In this document: positions 1-11,900 of the stretch, piece after piece
Layout: each line of letters starts with the position of its first letter
How positions within the stretch are numbered: the stretch's first letter is position 1
Origin: Lolium rigidum
Taxonomy: Eukaryota > Streptophyta > Magnoliopsida > Poales > Poaceae
DNA length: 64,000 nucleotides
Assembly (NCBI RefSeq): GCF_022539505.1
Contig: NC_061510.1
Coordinates: 226,198,043-226,262,042, forward strand
Reading direction: 5' to 3'
Notes under the pieces: generated by a model
What the model saw: the letters and a program-made list of their open reading frames with translations, nothing else
Told to the model about the DNA's origin: nothing
Database searches by the model: none
Made by a program: the position numbers and the translations under genes

Positions 1-229
1 CGTTATTTGATCTTGCTTTCATGAGATTAATGTACGGAAAACAGTAGTGTACTCACATTCTCGTGCAGAGATGTTAAGATTTGAGGTTTTTTTTTTGTAA
101 CACTAAGGGTTGATGCTTTATCGTCCCTTTTGCTTCTTCTGTTAGGATTCTTGAGTGTATTCTGAAGAACTTTTTTGCTAACCAGAACTTAGAAGGAATT
201 GCATTAACCTAAATTAGTTGTGGAGTACC

Positions 230-641
230 GTATAATGAGAAGTGGCCACGGCAATGCCCATCGATGATGGACTCAGGGTTTCGGGAAAAAGAGGTGCACT
301 AGTGGTTTCAACGGCAGGTCAGACAAACAAGGCAATCCGACAGTATATTGATTAAAAGTCAAAGTCACAGTAATACTAGAGTAAATCTAGGGTTACAACA
401 AAGGTCTCGATAATCCCTCCCACTGGCTCCTCCTAGCCTTTATATAGGAGGCTAGATCTCGGAGTCAGTTCAGTTCGGTTTACAATTGTTTCATACTGGG
501 GCTCCTCTGATGGTCCTTTCCTTATTCGACATGTTTTGGCTCTAAGGCTTCAGTTGCCTCCATCTTCTGGTCTCATGGGATTCTCCCGAATACGTACCAG
601 GGTTACAGAAGCCGCAGTCCCAATACGGCATACCCATGTCA
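230..641 (-). repeat. probable solo LTR fragment (Gypsy type)
   Basis: The block contains TTTATATAGGAGG near 438, the same arrangement as in the Gypsy-1 LTR (17355-17368), followed by a similar G/T-rich stretch, and it ends in CATACCCATGTCA at 641, close to the Gypsy-1 LTR end GGATGCCTATGTCA. By analogy the element would read on the minus strand. No internal region or partner LTR lies nearby, so I read it as a solo or truncated LTR. The left edge near 230-236 is uncertain and I could not find a clean 5-bp duplication. Confidence 0.4.
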
Positions 642-1704
642 CCATATGAATATGTTCTTTATTTGTTTTTGTGTGTCAACAAAATACAAAATACATGTTG
701 TGGGAATGTATATCGCCTACCTAGGGAGACACCAAGCCTATTACGTGCATGTGTGGTCATAAGTAAAAGAATTCAAAGCAACACTAAAAATAAGTCATGC
801 GACTACAAAAGTTCATAATCATCCAATAAGTCAAAGTACAAGACAAGAGATAAAAGACAAACTAAAGATGCCACCCATATATCAAGCATGGATCTCATTA
901 TTTGGATGCATATATAGTTGGTAGAGTTCACCATGGACCATGGACCCTCTCATCTCTCATCCAAATCCCTTCTAGAATACTCACTCTATTAAAAAAATAA
1001 CACATATAAATTTAGTCAAAATCAACTTTATATATATATTTAACCAAGCTTATAGAAAAAACTATGGACATCTAGAATACAAAATCTATATCGTTAGATC
1101 GACCATTAAATATAGTTTCATGGTGTAATTATTAAATATTTTAGATGAAAATGTTTTACTTAATTGGTTTGATCAAACTTTGCAAGATTTGGCTTTTGAC
1201 TAAATTTATTGGGCATATATTTTGGAACATAAGTAGTAGTAGCTTTACCAACTTACCCCACCCACCTAAAACAATGAGAGGTAGCCTTAGTCATTTGCCA
1301 AGGACTCATTTCCTATATAAACCGCCCAAATGTTGGTAGCAACTCATCTACTCCTCATTCAATACAAGGAGATAGAGAGAACACCAAGTATACGAAGAAT
1401 CAGATTGAGGTCCCAGGTAGCTGAGCTTCGTCCTCAGGAAGTCCAATACGACCTGGGGTCCATGTCCAACACCGCCAACACTGTCATAACGTAGGATTAA
1501 GATAATCTTCAACATGGTCCCCCAACCTACTAAAAAAACATCGTTGTGCCAACTCCCGTATAGTGCATGGCGACATTGTTGTTGGAATCGAAACAATATC
1601 CACAACATGAACAAGCCATTTTATGAAACACGACTCTTAAAAACGGATCAAAGGACCATGCTAGCAAAAAACGAATACTGACACAAGGGTATGAAATGAA
1701 AATG
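642..1704. other. no gene seen; AT-rich intergenic sequence
   Basis: No frame here has recognisable protein content. A TATA-like CCTATATAAACC lies near 1311-1322 but nothing convincing follows it. The sequence is probably old repeat debris. Positions 1-229 are similar: AT-rich with no supportable feature. Confidence 0.5.
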
Positions 1705-1844
1705 CTTACTTCAACTTCTTTGTTAAAAGAGGTTCAAGAATTTGCGTACCCTCGGAAGTTCAATCCTCCTATGCAAGAGAAGTATGATGGAGATTCCAAA
1801 CCCCTTCGATGGAAGTATATTCTACGATCATTTGTGTTGCTGTT
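1705..1844 (+). pseudogene. Gypsy gag scrap
   Basis: A short open frame reads FNPPMQEKYDGDSKP near its centre. This resembles the start of the retrotransposon gag core, where a proline-rich segment precedes a KYDG(T/D)-type motif. It ends exactly where the next LTR begins at 1845, so it is probably a gag remnant interrupted by that insertion. No upstream part is recognisable. The call rests on one motif. Confidence 0.35.
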
Positions 1845-4403
1845 TGATGCATGTAAAATGCATAAATGAACTTTGTAGTTTATTGATACATATTTCCATA
1901 TAAATGCATCATATACAATGTTATATCCATGTTTTATATTGATTTTTTGGGATTTACTAATGATTTTCCTTTATTTTTATTATAACTTTGCAAAACAGGA
2001 AAACCTTGTTTTGTGTATTTTTATCTTTCAGGGTCCTATACCAAGTCAAATGGACCAGAGATTTTTTGAGGATTAATATTTCATCTAGAGAAGCACCGGG
2101 AGCATTGGAACCTCGCGAGCGGAGCCTTGAGGTCTGAAAGGGCCCATGTGGTGTGGCCACTTAGCTAGGCCACGCCACCAATGCTTGTTGGCTCTTCGAG
2201 CGCCCGTAGTTGTTCCTTTTCAACCCTACATCGAGGAATTGACCTAAAGACACCTATATAAAGGTCTCCGAACACATCCTGAGAGGAAGCAGTCACGAAA
2301 ACACAGAAACAGTACCAGAACCACCAAAGATTAGAGGGGGAATGCCGCCGGAGCTGCCGCCGGTTCGATATCCAACCACTCCAACGGCATCAGCACTGTC
2401 AATATGATGAAGAGGGAGTAGTTCACCTATAGAATATGGGTTTGTGGACCAACATGATTATTGTCATATATGTAATTCATATGTGGTGGATCTTTAATTT
2501 ATGAGTTGATATTTGAGATTGGCATTCTGTTATGTGGAAGAGGTATTAATAGATACATATTATGTACCCTATTTTTAGGTACATGTTATGATCAGGCAGA
2601 CCCATAGGTGTGCAACCCGTGCGACCCGCGCAGGGCCCCAAATTTTTGGAGGCCCAAAATTTCCAAGTTTGCATTACGTACATCAAATTTCAATATCTTC
2701 AACATGTATCTGCAGAAGAAGTTCAGTACGATTGGATATCGTCCATGTGCGATGTGTTAGTATCAGGTGGAGTTTAGGAGATCAAAACTTACAGGCGCGA
2801 CACCATCTCTTTGTTCTGTATTTTCTCCCATTTTTGCTACCTTACCTGATGGCTATGATGTAAATACTTGATACGATTTTTGCTACTTCGGCTGACGGCT
2901 ATGATTTGATACTTGATTTGATTATGCATTTGAAAGAATTCAATAAAACATATGCAAGCTATCATGAAGTTGTTCTAGATGTATAAAACACACTACATAT
3001 TGTTGAAACAAATTTCCATTTTCAAGTTTAAATCATGTAAGAAATTTGCACTGAAATATCACGACTTGTAATATTTGAATTAAATTATTACTCACTCATT
3101 TTATTTCGATTTAAAATTGATATAGTGTTATTGTATTTATCTCGTCAGGGTACCTCATATAATGTGATTATCTATGTACATATACTTGTTGGCATTGCTT
3201 TACATGCTATAAACCGTTGAAATTTATCAAAGATTTTACTATCTTTAAAAACCCAAACAATTCAAAGGTATCAAAAATATTATCTGTAGAATTTCTTAGG
3301 CTAGACCGTTGGTCCGGATGGTTTTTTAAACAATATATTCCTCCTAAAATGATTTTTAAGACAATTTTACCACGGGTTAAAGTCTACGTGCACAAAGTTG
3401 TATTAGTTTCTAAATCCATCTAAAATATATATACATTGTAATTTTTTTATTATTTATACATTTTTTAGTCTGATAGGGCCCATTTTATAATTTTGTATAG
3501 GGTCCCAGAATTTACCGGCTCAGTCCTGGTTAGGATCAAACATGTACTCAAGGGCATGTGTGGGGAATGTGTGTACTAGATGGAGTAACATGATGGTGAG
3601 GATTGGACGGTGAGAAAAAAAATACAAGAACTGCTAAGGTTTTTATGTTTCTTTTGTTATCTCATTAGGGATAAAATGAATGGATGTTTTATATTTAATC
3701 TGGTGATGGCCAAGGTGATCTTGTTCGTTCAAGATAGTACATTTTTCATCCAAATGTCATGTTGAAGTACCCAAGGCTATGCTCTGTTTATCTTAATTCT
3801 AGATTGCATGATTTTTCCCGTTTTAGAGGACTATAAGTGAGATATGTAGCACCATCTTTATGTTAGGACATGATGTCCATATGAATGGTAATCAAGCACA
3901 TGAGAAAGCTCCGCCAATATTATATCTTATATGAATTGTTTTATGTGTATTACACTTTATGAGAAAGTAGATAAGTGAACCCATGAACCTCGGTTCCTTT
4001 TTATTATAAAAAACCACTTGTAATTACTTTTATCACCTTTTATATTATCTATATTAATTAAATCCGAAAAAATACGTTTATAATTTTCAAACACAAACAA
4101 AAACCAGAAACAACTTTATCCTGTTGTTTTTAGTTTCTCTCCTAGTTCTAGCTAGTTTACTTTATTTTATTTTATTTGTAGTTTACTAATACGAAACATT
4201 GTGTTTGACAACCACTTGGTAGATTTGGGAACACAGGGCAGTTATTGTTGTTTTGTAGTTTGCTTGAAGAGGAAAAAAAGAAGGGAAACTTTTGAAATTC
4301 CGCGAGAGTTCGATATTAAACCCTCGAGTCACACCTTTGTAGGTAAAATACGTTTGCTACATCACTCTGCACTTGGAGTTGGTACACAAAGTTTTTGCCA
4401 CCA
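1845..4403 (+). repeat. 5' LTR of an old Gypsy retrotransposon
   Basis: The block begins TGATGCATG at 1845 and ends TTGCCACCA at 4403, fitting TG...CA LTR ends. Just after it come two degraded copies of the grass Gypsy leader motif related to TTTTTGGCGCCGTTGCCGGGGAG (about 4408-4434 and 4488-4515), then a gag remnant. Without the 936-bp hAT-like insertion and its duplicated target the LTR would be about 1.6 kb. The part near 2400-2450 (GAGGGAGTAGTTCACC, then TGGGT) resembles the LTR at 58460-58490, suggesting a distantly related family. No 3' LTR is seen. Confidence 0.5.
2593..3528. mobile_element. hAT-like non-autonomous element (936 bp)
   Basis: The ends begin with CAGG when read inward (CAGGCAGACCC on the left, CAGGACTGAGCC on the right complement). 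The element is flanked by an 8-bp duplication with one mismatch, GTTATGAT (2585-2592) and GTTAGGAT (3529-3536), the duplication length made by hAT transposases. GGGCCC-rich blocks lie just inside each end. It carries no transposase frame and sits in the old LTR. The terminal repeat is short and imperfect, so the class is likely rather than certain. Confidence 0.5.
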
Positions 4404-4937
4404 AGAACATTTTTGGGGTATTATCTCTGGGGAGATAATAAATTAAGACACTCCATCAAGACGATCCCTCGGCAAGCACCATCAAAGATATTTTCTAGGC
4501 CATTGTCGGGGAATTGCAGAAGACATCTCATAGTGGTTGTAGCATGGACAAACTTCCACAAAAACTGCTAGAACATTTTCTGGCACCGTCATCTCTTCAT
4601 CAAGCATGGTGCACAAGCATCTTCCACAACTAAAACATTTTCTGAATGCCGTCATTATCAACTTGTGCAAAACCTAAGCTTGGTGAGGTTGCACTACTCT
4701 AGCTTCTCTTGTCCTCCGAGAGTTACAAACCAATTTTCTTTTGTCTTTTATTATTCTACTTATCTTATTTTAGACTTGTATTTACTTTTCTACTACACAT
4801 AAAAATCCATAAAAGTTAGTGTATCTTTTAGCTTTCTTGCAACTATGGAAAAAGAGCTTTTTTGGCCTTTTAGTGTTAAAATATTTCCTCAAAAATATGA
4901 ATTCCCTATAGAACCCATTTAGTTTGATCCTGAAATA
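4404..4937 (+). other. leader and primer-binding region of the old Gypsy element
   Basis: Two decayed versions of the Gypsy leader lie here, TTTTTGGGGTATTATCTCTGG (about 4410-4430) and CTAGGCCATTGTCGGGGAA (about 4495-4513). Both recall the TTGGCGCCGTTGCCGGGGA motif that follows 5' LTRs in many grass Gypsy elements. No coding sequence is recognisable before the gag remnant. Confidence 0.4.
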
Positions 4938-6126
4938 ATGGAAGTAGAATATGAGAATTGTTCTTATGGGAAGCCTAAAGAGGATCCTATATTGCATTTA
5001 AAAAAGTTCAATGATAGATGTAAGGCTTTAAAAATAAGTTCCACTAATAATAACATAATCAAGACTAAGCTTTTTTTTCCTTACTCACTAGCTGGAAAAG
5101 TTCTAGATTGGATATTAAAATGACCATCTGAAAACTTTAATTCTTGGTTTAATATTAAAGCTGCATTTTTTTTGGAAGGTTTAGTTCCCCTGGGAAGCTA
5201 AGTCACCTTAATGAGTTAATATTTTCCTTTAAACAAATGGATGATGAACTACTTATAAAAGCTTGGGAGAGATCTAGGTAGGGACAGAGCTAGCACATAG
5301 TGACTGGTGTCAGCCGACACCAGTCATTTTTTGCAAGTCCTTCACTAAATAAGTGTCAATTGGTGTTCACATACATGTGTGACTCCTATGTCAAAGAAGG
5401 CTGACACCATCGAAGTTTTTATCTAGCTTCGTCCCTCATCTAGGGGACTTTCTTATGGAAATGAATATGGCCTTAAAGATTGGATGGTAATGCATACATT
5501 TAACATGGGTTAAGTAGTAATTATATGTCTTACTTGGACAATGAATTTGGAAGTGTTTTTATGAATCTTATTGCTGCAAATGCTTATGTTTTATTAGATA
5601 GATGGGTTACTACTAGAAGTAAAAAATCATGGAGAGTCTAGGAAAGGCTGAAGTTCCTGTTGAAGTATTTGATGTTTGTTATGAATTTTTTAACCTTAAT
5701 AGTACAACAAAATAGAGGAATTTAAAATGCTTAGTGAAGTAAATGAACCTCTACTTGATCTTGATAAATGTAGCTTGCATGAACTTATTAATATCCTACA
5801 AAAAATTCTAATGATTCTTCTATTAATGTTCATCAACCGGATTTGGACCATACATAGCAAACTATATTATTGAGGAAAAGATATAATAATGAAACTATGA
5901 TACCATCTAAGGTTGGGATGTTTTGGTTTCCAAAATATTAATTACAATTTTCAAAGAATCTCATCATGCTATCTTAGATCTAGGATCTAGTGTATATGTC
6001 TGATCAAAAGAGTTATATGACTTACTTGAACTTAAAACTATGAAAAAAATGCACCATCAATCTTTATGGAGAGGGCTTCTGTGCTTTCCCAAATCTATTT
6101 TGCACATATCTTAAAGTGTAACGGTT
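4938..6126 (+). pseudogene. decayed gag and aspartic protease of the old Gypsy element
   Basis: The frame from 4938 reads as a Gypsy gag core: a PKEDPILHLKKF segment, then LFFPYSLAGKVLDWIL. These match the plant pattern in which the gag domain starts with (E)DP..HL..F and has LFP.SL.G.A..W. The frame then has stops, and it continues across the MITE at 5279-5437 once that insert is removed. Near 5965-6000 the translation HAILDLGSSVYV matches the retropepsin active-site region (D-[ST]-G motif, here changed to DLGSS). No reverse transcriptase follows; the homology ends by about 6126. It is non-functional and probably the oldest retroelement in the window. Confidence 0.6.
5279..5437. mobile_element. 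159-bp MITE with 7-bp target duplication
   Basis: The left end TAGGGACAGAGCTAG and right end CTAGCTTCGTCCCTC are imperfect inverted repeats. They are flanked by identical ATCTAGG at 5272-5278 and 5438-5444. Inside is a near-perfect palindrome (5301-5326: TGACTGGTGTC, spacer, GACACCAGTCA). Removing the element and one duplication copy rejoins the gag frame without a shift, which is strong evidence of a real insertion. It has no coding capacity and is probably hAT-mobilised (7-8 bp duplication). Confidence 0.7.
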
Positions 6127-6266
6127 AGGGCAAGGACAACTACACCATTGGGCCCAAAGCCCAACTCCTGACCCACTCGATGTAGTTCCCCACTACCCCT
6201 ACCCACGATCTCTTGCTTTGAGGTCTAAGCCTTCGATCAACTCATCCACAACCTCTCCTCTCCGTC

Positions 6267-7794
6267 CAGCCCCGTCTCTAGGAAATGGGGGCCTCGGAGC
6301 GACTTAAGAAAATGGGGCCAAAATTTTCTTTGTTCAAACTTAATAACTAGTAAAATGAAATCATAAGTTCACTTAACTATATAAGTTCAATATAAACTAT
6401 TTCGTACAATGCTCAAAGTATATCGAGTTTTTCATTGTAACAGACAAATATAGCAATAGAGTAATAAACAAACCTCATGTTCTACCGAAAAGCATCACCC
6501 GTCTGGTATTTCTTGAAATAAAATCTTCAATCATATCTTTATAATTGATCTTATCCAAGATATCATTCTAGAGTGCTATTGTAGCCAATGAACCGAGTCT
6601 TTCTTGTGTCATAGCAGATCCAGCAACTTGAGTTTTAAAAAGCTCCTTTCCGCAGATGCAACAGTAAAAGGAATGGTTAACAAAATTTGGTATGCGACAT
6701 TAGCGAAAGGGTAAAAGGGACGCTCCAAAAACATCAGAATATCAAGAGGACCCATAGATTTCTCAAGTAACACCTGGATCAGAATTAACTCCCTGCACAA
6801 TTCTTCTCCATCAATATCCATAAGTGTTTCTTTTTTTTCTTTTCATGTTTAAGTGCATCCTCAAGTTTGAGACAAACATCCTTCAAACTCTCATCATCCA
6901 AGGACCAAAACCTATCTGAAGTAAATAAGAAACCCAAAGTTTTTTCATACTCTTGGTATTGTTCAAAGCTGGTTTTAAGTGAAGCAATAGCTTAATCAAC
7001 AATATGCAAAAAATAATTGATCATAAATGACTCCTCATCAGATTGTGATTTAGTAGGTGCATCAGCCGGTCCCTCGTCAAACTATCTTTTTCTTGCAATC
7101 TTATGTTTGGTGCGAAAGCCTAGATTAATATCCAACTCCTTTGCAATTCCTTTAGCAGCTTCCAATGCCTTTGAAAAGCTAGTTTCTCTATACTTAGTGA
7201 AAAAGCAAATCAACCCCTATACAGACTCAATGGCAATATCAATAAACATATATTTTGATTGTAGTTGCTTGCTTACCACATTATTACAAGATAATATCTC
7301 ATACCATATGACTAAAGAAACTATAAACTCAAAGTCACGAAGCTTATTTTCTGCCAATGATTTAGCTACACTACTTGTAAGTGGATCCTTATCACTTTCA
7401 GCCACTTGCAGCAAAGCCTCCTTTATATCTGACATTTGAAACCCTATAGCCTTAACACTCTCAACACGGCTTTCCTAACGAGTCGCTGACAATAGCTTGA
7501 GAGTCAATCCTGTTATATTATTTTAAAGAGTTTTCCACCTCTTTGTATTATTAGAAAATGTTGTATAGATTCGTTGAATAATTTAAAAAAATTCAGTTGC
7601 ATTACGACAAGAATTTTTCATATCACAGTGTCAAATTCAGACTATGACAACCACAAGCTGAATAAAAAGCTCTTGGATTTGTATTCAAAAATCTCCTTTG
7701 TACCCCTTGATTTTTTCCTTTCATATTTGATCCATTATCGTATCCATGTCCTCTCACATTGCTTACATCTAGTTGAAGACTCTTTAGTTCATGT
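6267..7794 (-). pseudogene. hAT transposase fossil, C-terminal part
   Basis: Minus-strand frames read as the C-terminal half of a TTF/HAT-type transposase. From upstream to downstream they contain DVSNVRGHGYDNGSNMKGK (about 7765-7709), CGCHSLNLTL in degraded form, a block starting IKEALLQVAESDKDP (7217-7435) and the hAT dimerisation motif SAERSFLKLKLLDLL (about 6609-6660). Stops and frameshifts are frequent. The element end is probably CAGCCCCGTCTCTAGG at 6267-6282, a hAT-like terminus. The gene is interrupted at 7794 by the CACTA element and resumes at 44753. Such transposases cut and paste hAT elements in the nucleus; this copy cannot be active. Confidence 0.8.
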
Positions 7795-8000
7795 CACTAG
7801 TGGAAAACCTATCTTTTGCACCGGTTCAAAAGGCCCATATGCACCGGATGGCCAACCGGTGCAAACCATCCGGTGCAAAAGGCCCCCCCTTTTGCACCGG
7901 TTCGATTACAAACCGGTGCTAAAGGGGGCACCATGTGGCCGTCTGTGGAGAGTCCGGCGGGGGACTTTTTGCACCGGTTCGTAATACGAACCGGTGCAAA
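7795..8000. repeat. CACTA subterminal repeats, left side
   Basis: At least four motif pairs of the type TGCACCGGTTCG...CGAACCGGTGC occur here as palindromes, some shortened to GCACCGGATGG and CCATCCGGTGC. Subterminal arrays of this kind are the binding sites of the TNPA-like protein in En/Spm relatives. The same motif recurs at 17041-17191 and 44576-44690, tying the three pieces into one element. Confidence 0.8.
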
Positions 8001-8009
8001 AGGGTTGTG

Positions 8010-8145
8010 CCGCGGCAGGGTTTTGGTGCCATTCCCTGCCACGGTAGACTCTGCCGCGGCAGAGAATTGCACTAAAACGCTGTCGCGGCAGACTCTGCCG
8101 TGGCAGGAATTTTCACTAAAACGCTGCCGCGGCAGACTCTGCCTC
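8010..8145. repeat. CTGCCGCGGCAG palindromic repeats
   Basis: The palindrome CTGCCGCGGCAG and close variants occur about six times. A unit ACTAAAACGCTG(C/T)CGCGGCAGACTCTGCC is present twice in tandem (about 8071-8100 and 8115-8145). This block lies just inside the left subterminal repeats and downstream of the second CACTA gene. It may be an extra subterminal array or part of a transcript-end region. Confidence 0.6.
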
Positions 8146-8264
8146 CATTCAAAACACGGTATAATATTAATGCAAACAATTCAAATATATATATAGGAAA
8201 CCATTGTATTACATATATCGATCAAAGTGACACACGTTCATGCATATATATATATATGTCTACA

Positions 8265-8901
8265 TCAACATTGATATTGGCGGTTGTCCACATAGTGTTC
8301 TCCATCTGGAGCTATGACTTGCTCAAGTAAGAACCCCGCCAGTTCTTCTTGAATTGCTCGTACACGCTCTGTTGCTAGAAGACCGTCCCGCAACCGTTCG
8401 ATCTAATAATTTGAAGAAGGTACGATGGTCAGTATATATATATGTGTGTATGTGAATGAAACACAAGGTGATAAAATAAAGCCATGAATGTTTAATTACT
8501 TACATCAAGTTGTTCCAAAATGTCCCTCACATGATGGGTATTCTGGCGGATGAACTCGCAAACGTAGAACCCGCATAAATTATTCCCGTCCTCTTGCCTC
8601 AAGCACTTTACGAGAACAAAGTTCAATCAAAATAATATATATATAATCAAGGATGATAATAATTGTATTGAAACTAGAATCAAAGAGATGCGCGGCCTAG
8701 CCATTAGTACTTACCGGTACATGTTTTATTCGAAGTTCTTTATTCTTTAAACCCGGAGCTTTGTTGGTGAACCGTTTCCAAGCCTTGTGGAGGATATCAG
8801 CCATGTCCCCCCACGCCTCAAGGGGTTTACTCTTCGAGTCCATGACTTCTACTATCCCGGTGTCGGGTTCAATGACTAGCAGGATATAGTGAAACCTGCG
8901 G

Positions 8902-8958
<57 letters not shown>

Positions 8959-11900
8959 TAACTCATCAATTACACTTAACACATGGAGTAAGCGAAAAAG
9001 ATTTAATGTGTGAAGAGAGTAACACTCACGCGAAGTTGTAAGGAAATAGTATTGCCCTTTTGTATGAGTTTTTCCTTAAGACATGTACCAAGTTATTCTC
9101 CGTGTCCTTGGGAGAGTTGTCGACAGTATACCCATTCACGGTATATGGGTCAACGAACCCAAGATCATAGATTTGCCCCTTGCGGCATTCGCGAATCTTC
9201 ATTCCGCATAATACAGTGAGAGTATGGTTATATGCATGCAATAATGGACGAGCCGCGGTAGAGACTTAATTACATAAATAATACTTACGAGACAGTATGC
9301 ACTCAGCAGAGATTTGTCGAGGGCGTCTTGGTTGAATAACTGAAATAATTCACAAAATTCGATGTTCATCACGTCGGTTCGCCCGTAGTGCTCATCTCTT
9401 ATTGCCACCATGATCCAGGTTCTGGCCGTCCTTACATGCATCCAAGTACCAATTATGTAGTCTTCGCAGCTGTGTTGATAGATTAGGCAACTCCGCAGCT
9501 CTGACAAGAGGTTCCCCGTATGTGTAATGGTATGCTAATTGGACATCGTCCGTGTCCATGAATTCGATGCGGCTTAAGTACTCAGGAATACTCATACCGG
9601 CCGCATCTGCCTCATCTTTGTATAGTTTTACCATCGTTGGATCAAGGCACGCTAGGACATCGGGATACACTTGGAGCGGGGGGCACGAGTTTTTCTGGGC
9701 TCCAAGCTGGGGAACTGGTTTCCCATCTACCTTACTTTTTTCCCACCGCTCTCTTGCTAACACATTTGACTTGCGAATAGACCGGTCATAGTTCGATGAA
9801 ATACTTGGCTCAGGTTGATGAAGGTTCTTCAGCAGTTTCAACTTCTTTTCCAGAGATATAGCTGGCTCCGGCTCAAGCTGGGGCTTTTTAAGTTTCAACA
9901 TTTGTTGCTTGTGTTGTTCAGCTACGATCTTGGCATTTTCCTCAACTGTATAGTCATAAGGTCTCTTGGGAGCAACCTTAGGCACTCTTGGGAGGGGCTA
10001 TTGTTTGCGTCTCGGTGATTTGTTACGACTCAGCTGTGTCGTAGCGGTCCGCCTAATTTTCCTCTTATACTTGGGCGGCGGAGAAGGCTCACGCGGCGGC
10101 GAAGATGGCTCAACGCCGGCGGGGAAGGCTCACGCGGCGGCGGAGATGGCTCACGCGCCGGCGGGGAAGGCTCACGCGCCGGCGGGGAAGGCTCACGCAT
10201 TGGAGACAGCTGCATCGGTGGAGAATGCTGGCTCGGTGGAGACCTTGTTGGCGCCTTCCAACCCGGAATCACAATGAATTCCTTTCGCCATAGAACTGTA
10301 GTGTTCTTGGCCTCTCCCAGCTCTAGCAAATCCCCTTCACCGGCAGGGGTGGTCAAGCCTCGGCGGCCCATACCCATCCATAACTTGATCCACCCCGTCA
10401 ACAGCGTATCCGGGTGGAACCGGCTTGAAGTGATATCTTTGATCGGGTACCGGCGGTAAGACATAGCCGATCGCCGCCTTGAGCGTTAAGTAGCCCATCG
10501 TTTGGAAATGTAGCTCACAAGGTGTCGACTCGTGATAAAGTCCACGGGGTAGAGATCGGAAGGCATCTGCGGATCCACAGGGGAGGGAGGAGCCATCTGC
10601 GGATCCACATCCGCATCATCACCGAGCAGCTCCGTGGAAGCCACGCCGCTCTTCCGCCGAGATCCCCGGCCGGTAGCATCGAATGCAACTTCTTCTATCC
10701 GCGGATTAGGTTGAGGTTGGGTGACTGTGATCGAGCCTCGACATTATCATCCTCACTTGCTCCTCTAGCTTAGCAACGCGTTCTTGAACCACATCCTTTT
10801 GCCTCCGACGGCTTCTATCGGGATATTTCTTCGTTTCGCAGGAAACCCAATACACCACGGCTTGCCACCTGGTATGGTTCGTGTTCGTCCCGGGTGTTCG
10901 GGATTCCCAAGGGTGCGTGTGAGCTGGTCCTTCTCTCTTTCGGGACGGAACTTCCCCTCTTCAACTTCCTTTGCAGCATTTCTAAAGGCTTCGATGGGAA
11001 GTGGGTTTTCCCGATGTCTTTGTGTATATATGCGGAACCCTTGTGCGTCCAACGTGCCCCCATGCGCGTAAAACCAATCCCTTGACCGCTGGTTCCATTT
11101 CCGTACCTCCGGCTGGATCCCGTTCTTAATTAGGTCATTCTCCCATTTCTCCCACTTAGGTCTGCCGACCTTGTAGCCTCCTCGCCCCATGGTATGGAAG
11201 TACATCTTATTAGCAGCATTTTTCTTGTTGGTGTCTGACCTTGTCTTTGCCCTCTCCGATGTCTTGTACTTCACAAATGCCTCCCAGTGGTCTTTTATCT
11301 TCTCATAGGGGCCCTTCAAATTTGGAGTCTTCTTTTTCTTGACAAAGGAGTTGTCCAATTTCTTCTTGTAGTCGTTGAACTGCGTTGCCATCTTCTTAAG
11401 AGCCCACTTCTTGACTCTTCGTTGTATGCTATTCAGCTCGGGATCCTCGTGGTCCGGCCTTTTATTATCACTATCAGAGTCAGCTGGCTCCGGAAATGTG
11501 AAATTTACCATGAGTTTCCTAAACATCAGATTTTTGGATCTCGTATCGACGTAAGTAACTCCTTCGTCCGCCTTTGCAGGTTTCTTCCATTCTCGAGTGG
11601 TGATCGGGATGGTGTCCCTAACAATAACTCCGCATTGACTTACAAACTTTTTTGCGTGATCCTTGGGAGAAATCGGTTCGCCGTCTATAGCGATTTCCGT
11701 GATGATGCACCTTTCATGCTCTTCCATCTTTCTGGCCGCGCCTCGTTTAGTTCTCGCCGGTAGAGTGTGTTGATTGGGAGGTCTAAAAGAAGAAACAACG
11801 TTAATATATGTATATGCACATATCTGTAGGCTTGGTTAATTAATATATATACCTCGGCGTGGTGAGCTTCTCCCTCGCAGTCGTCACCTTCTCCCTCGCC

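Noticed and set aside
1145..1614. Possible host promoter and small gene near the TATA-like site at about 1311
   Set aside because: No frame with recognisable content follows and the minus-strand frame 1348-1614 looks random.
7574..8196. Frames of 87-136 residues at the left CACTA end
   Set aside because: Formed by the palindromic CACCGGTTCG subterminal repeats, giving repetitive nonsense such as (F/P)APV and TGAK runs.
10105..10293. Plus-strand Arg-rich frame
   Set aside because: It is the complement of the REPSPPA-type repeat of the minus-strand CACTA gene.
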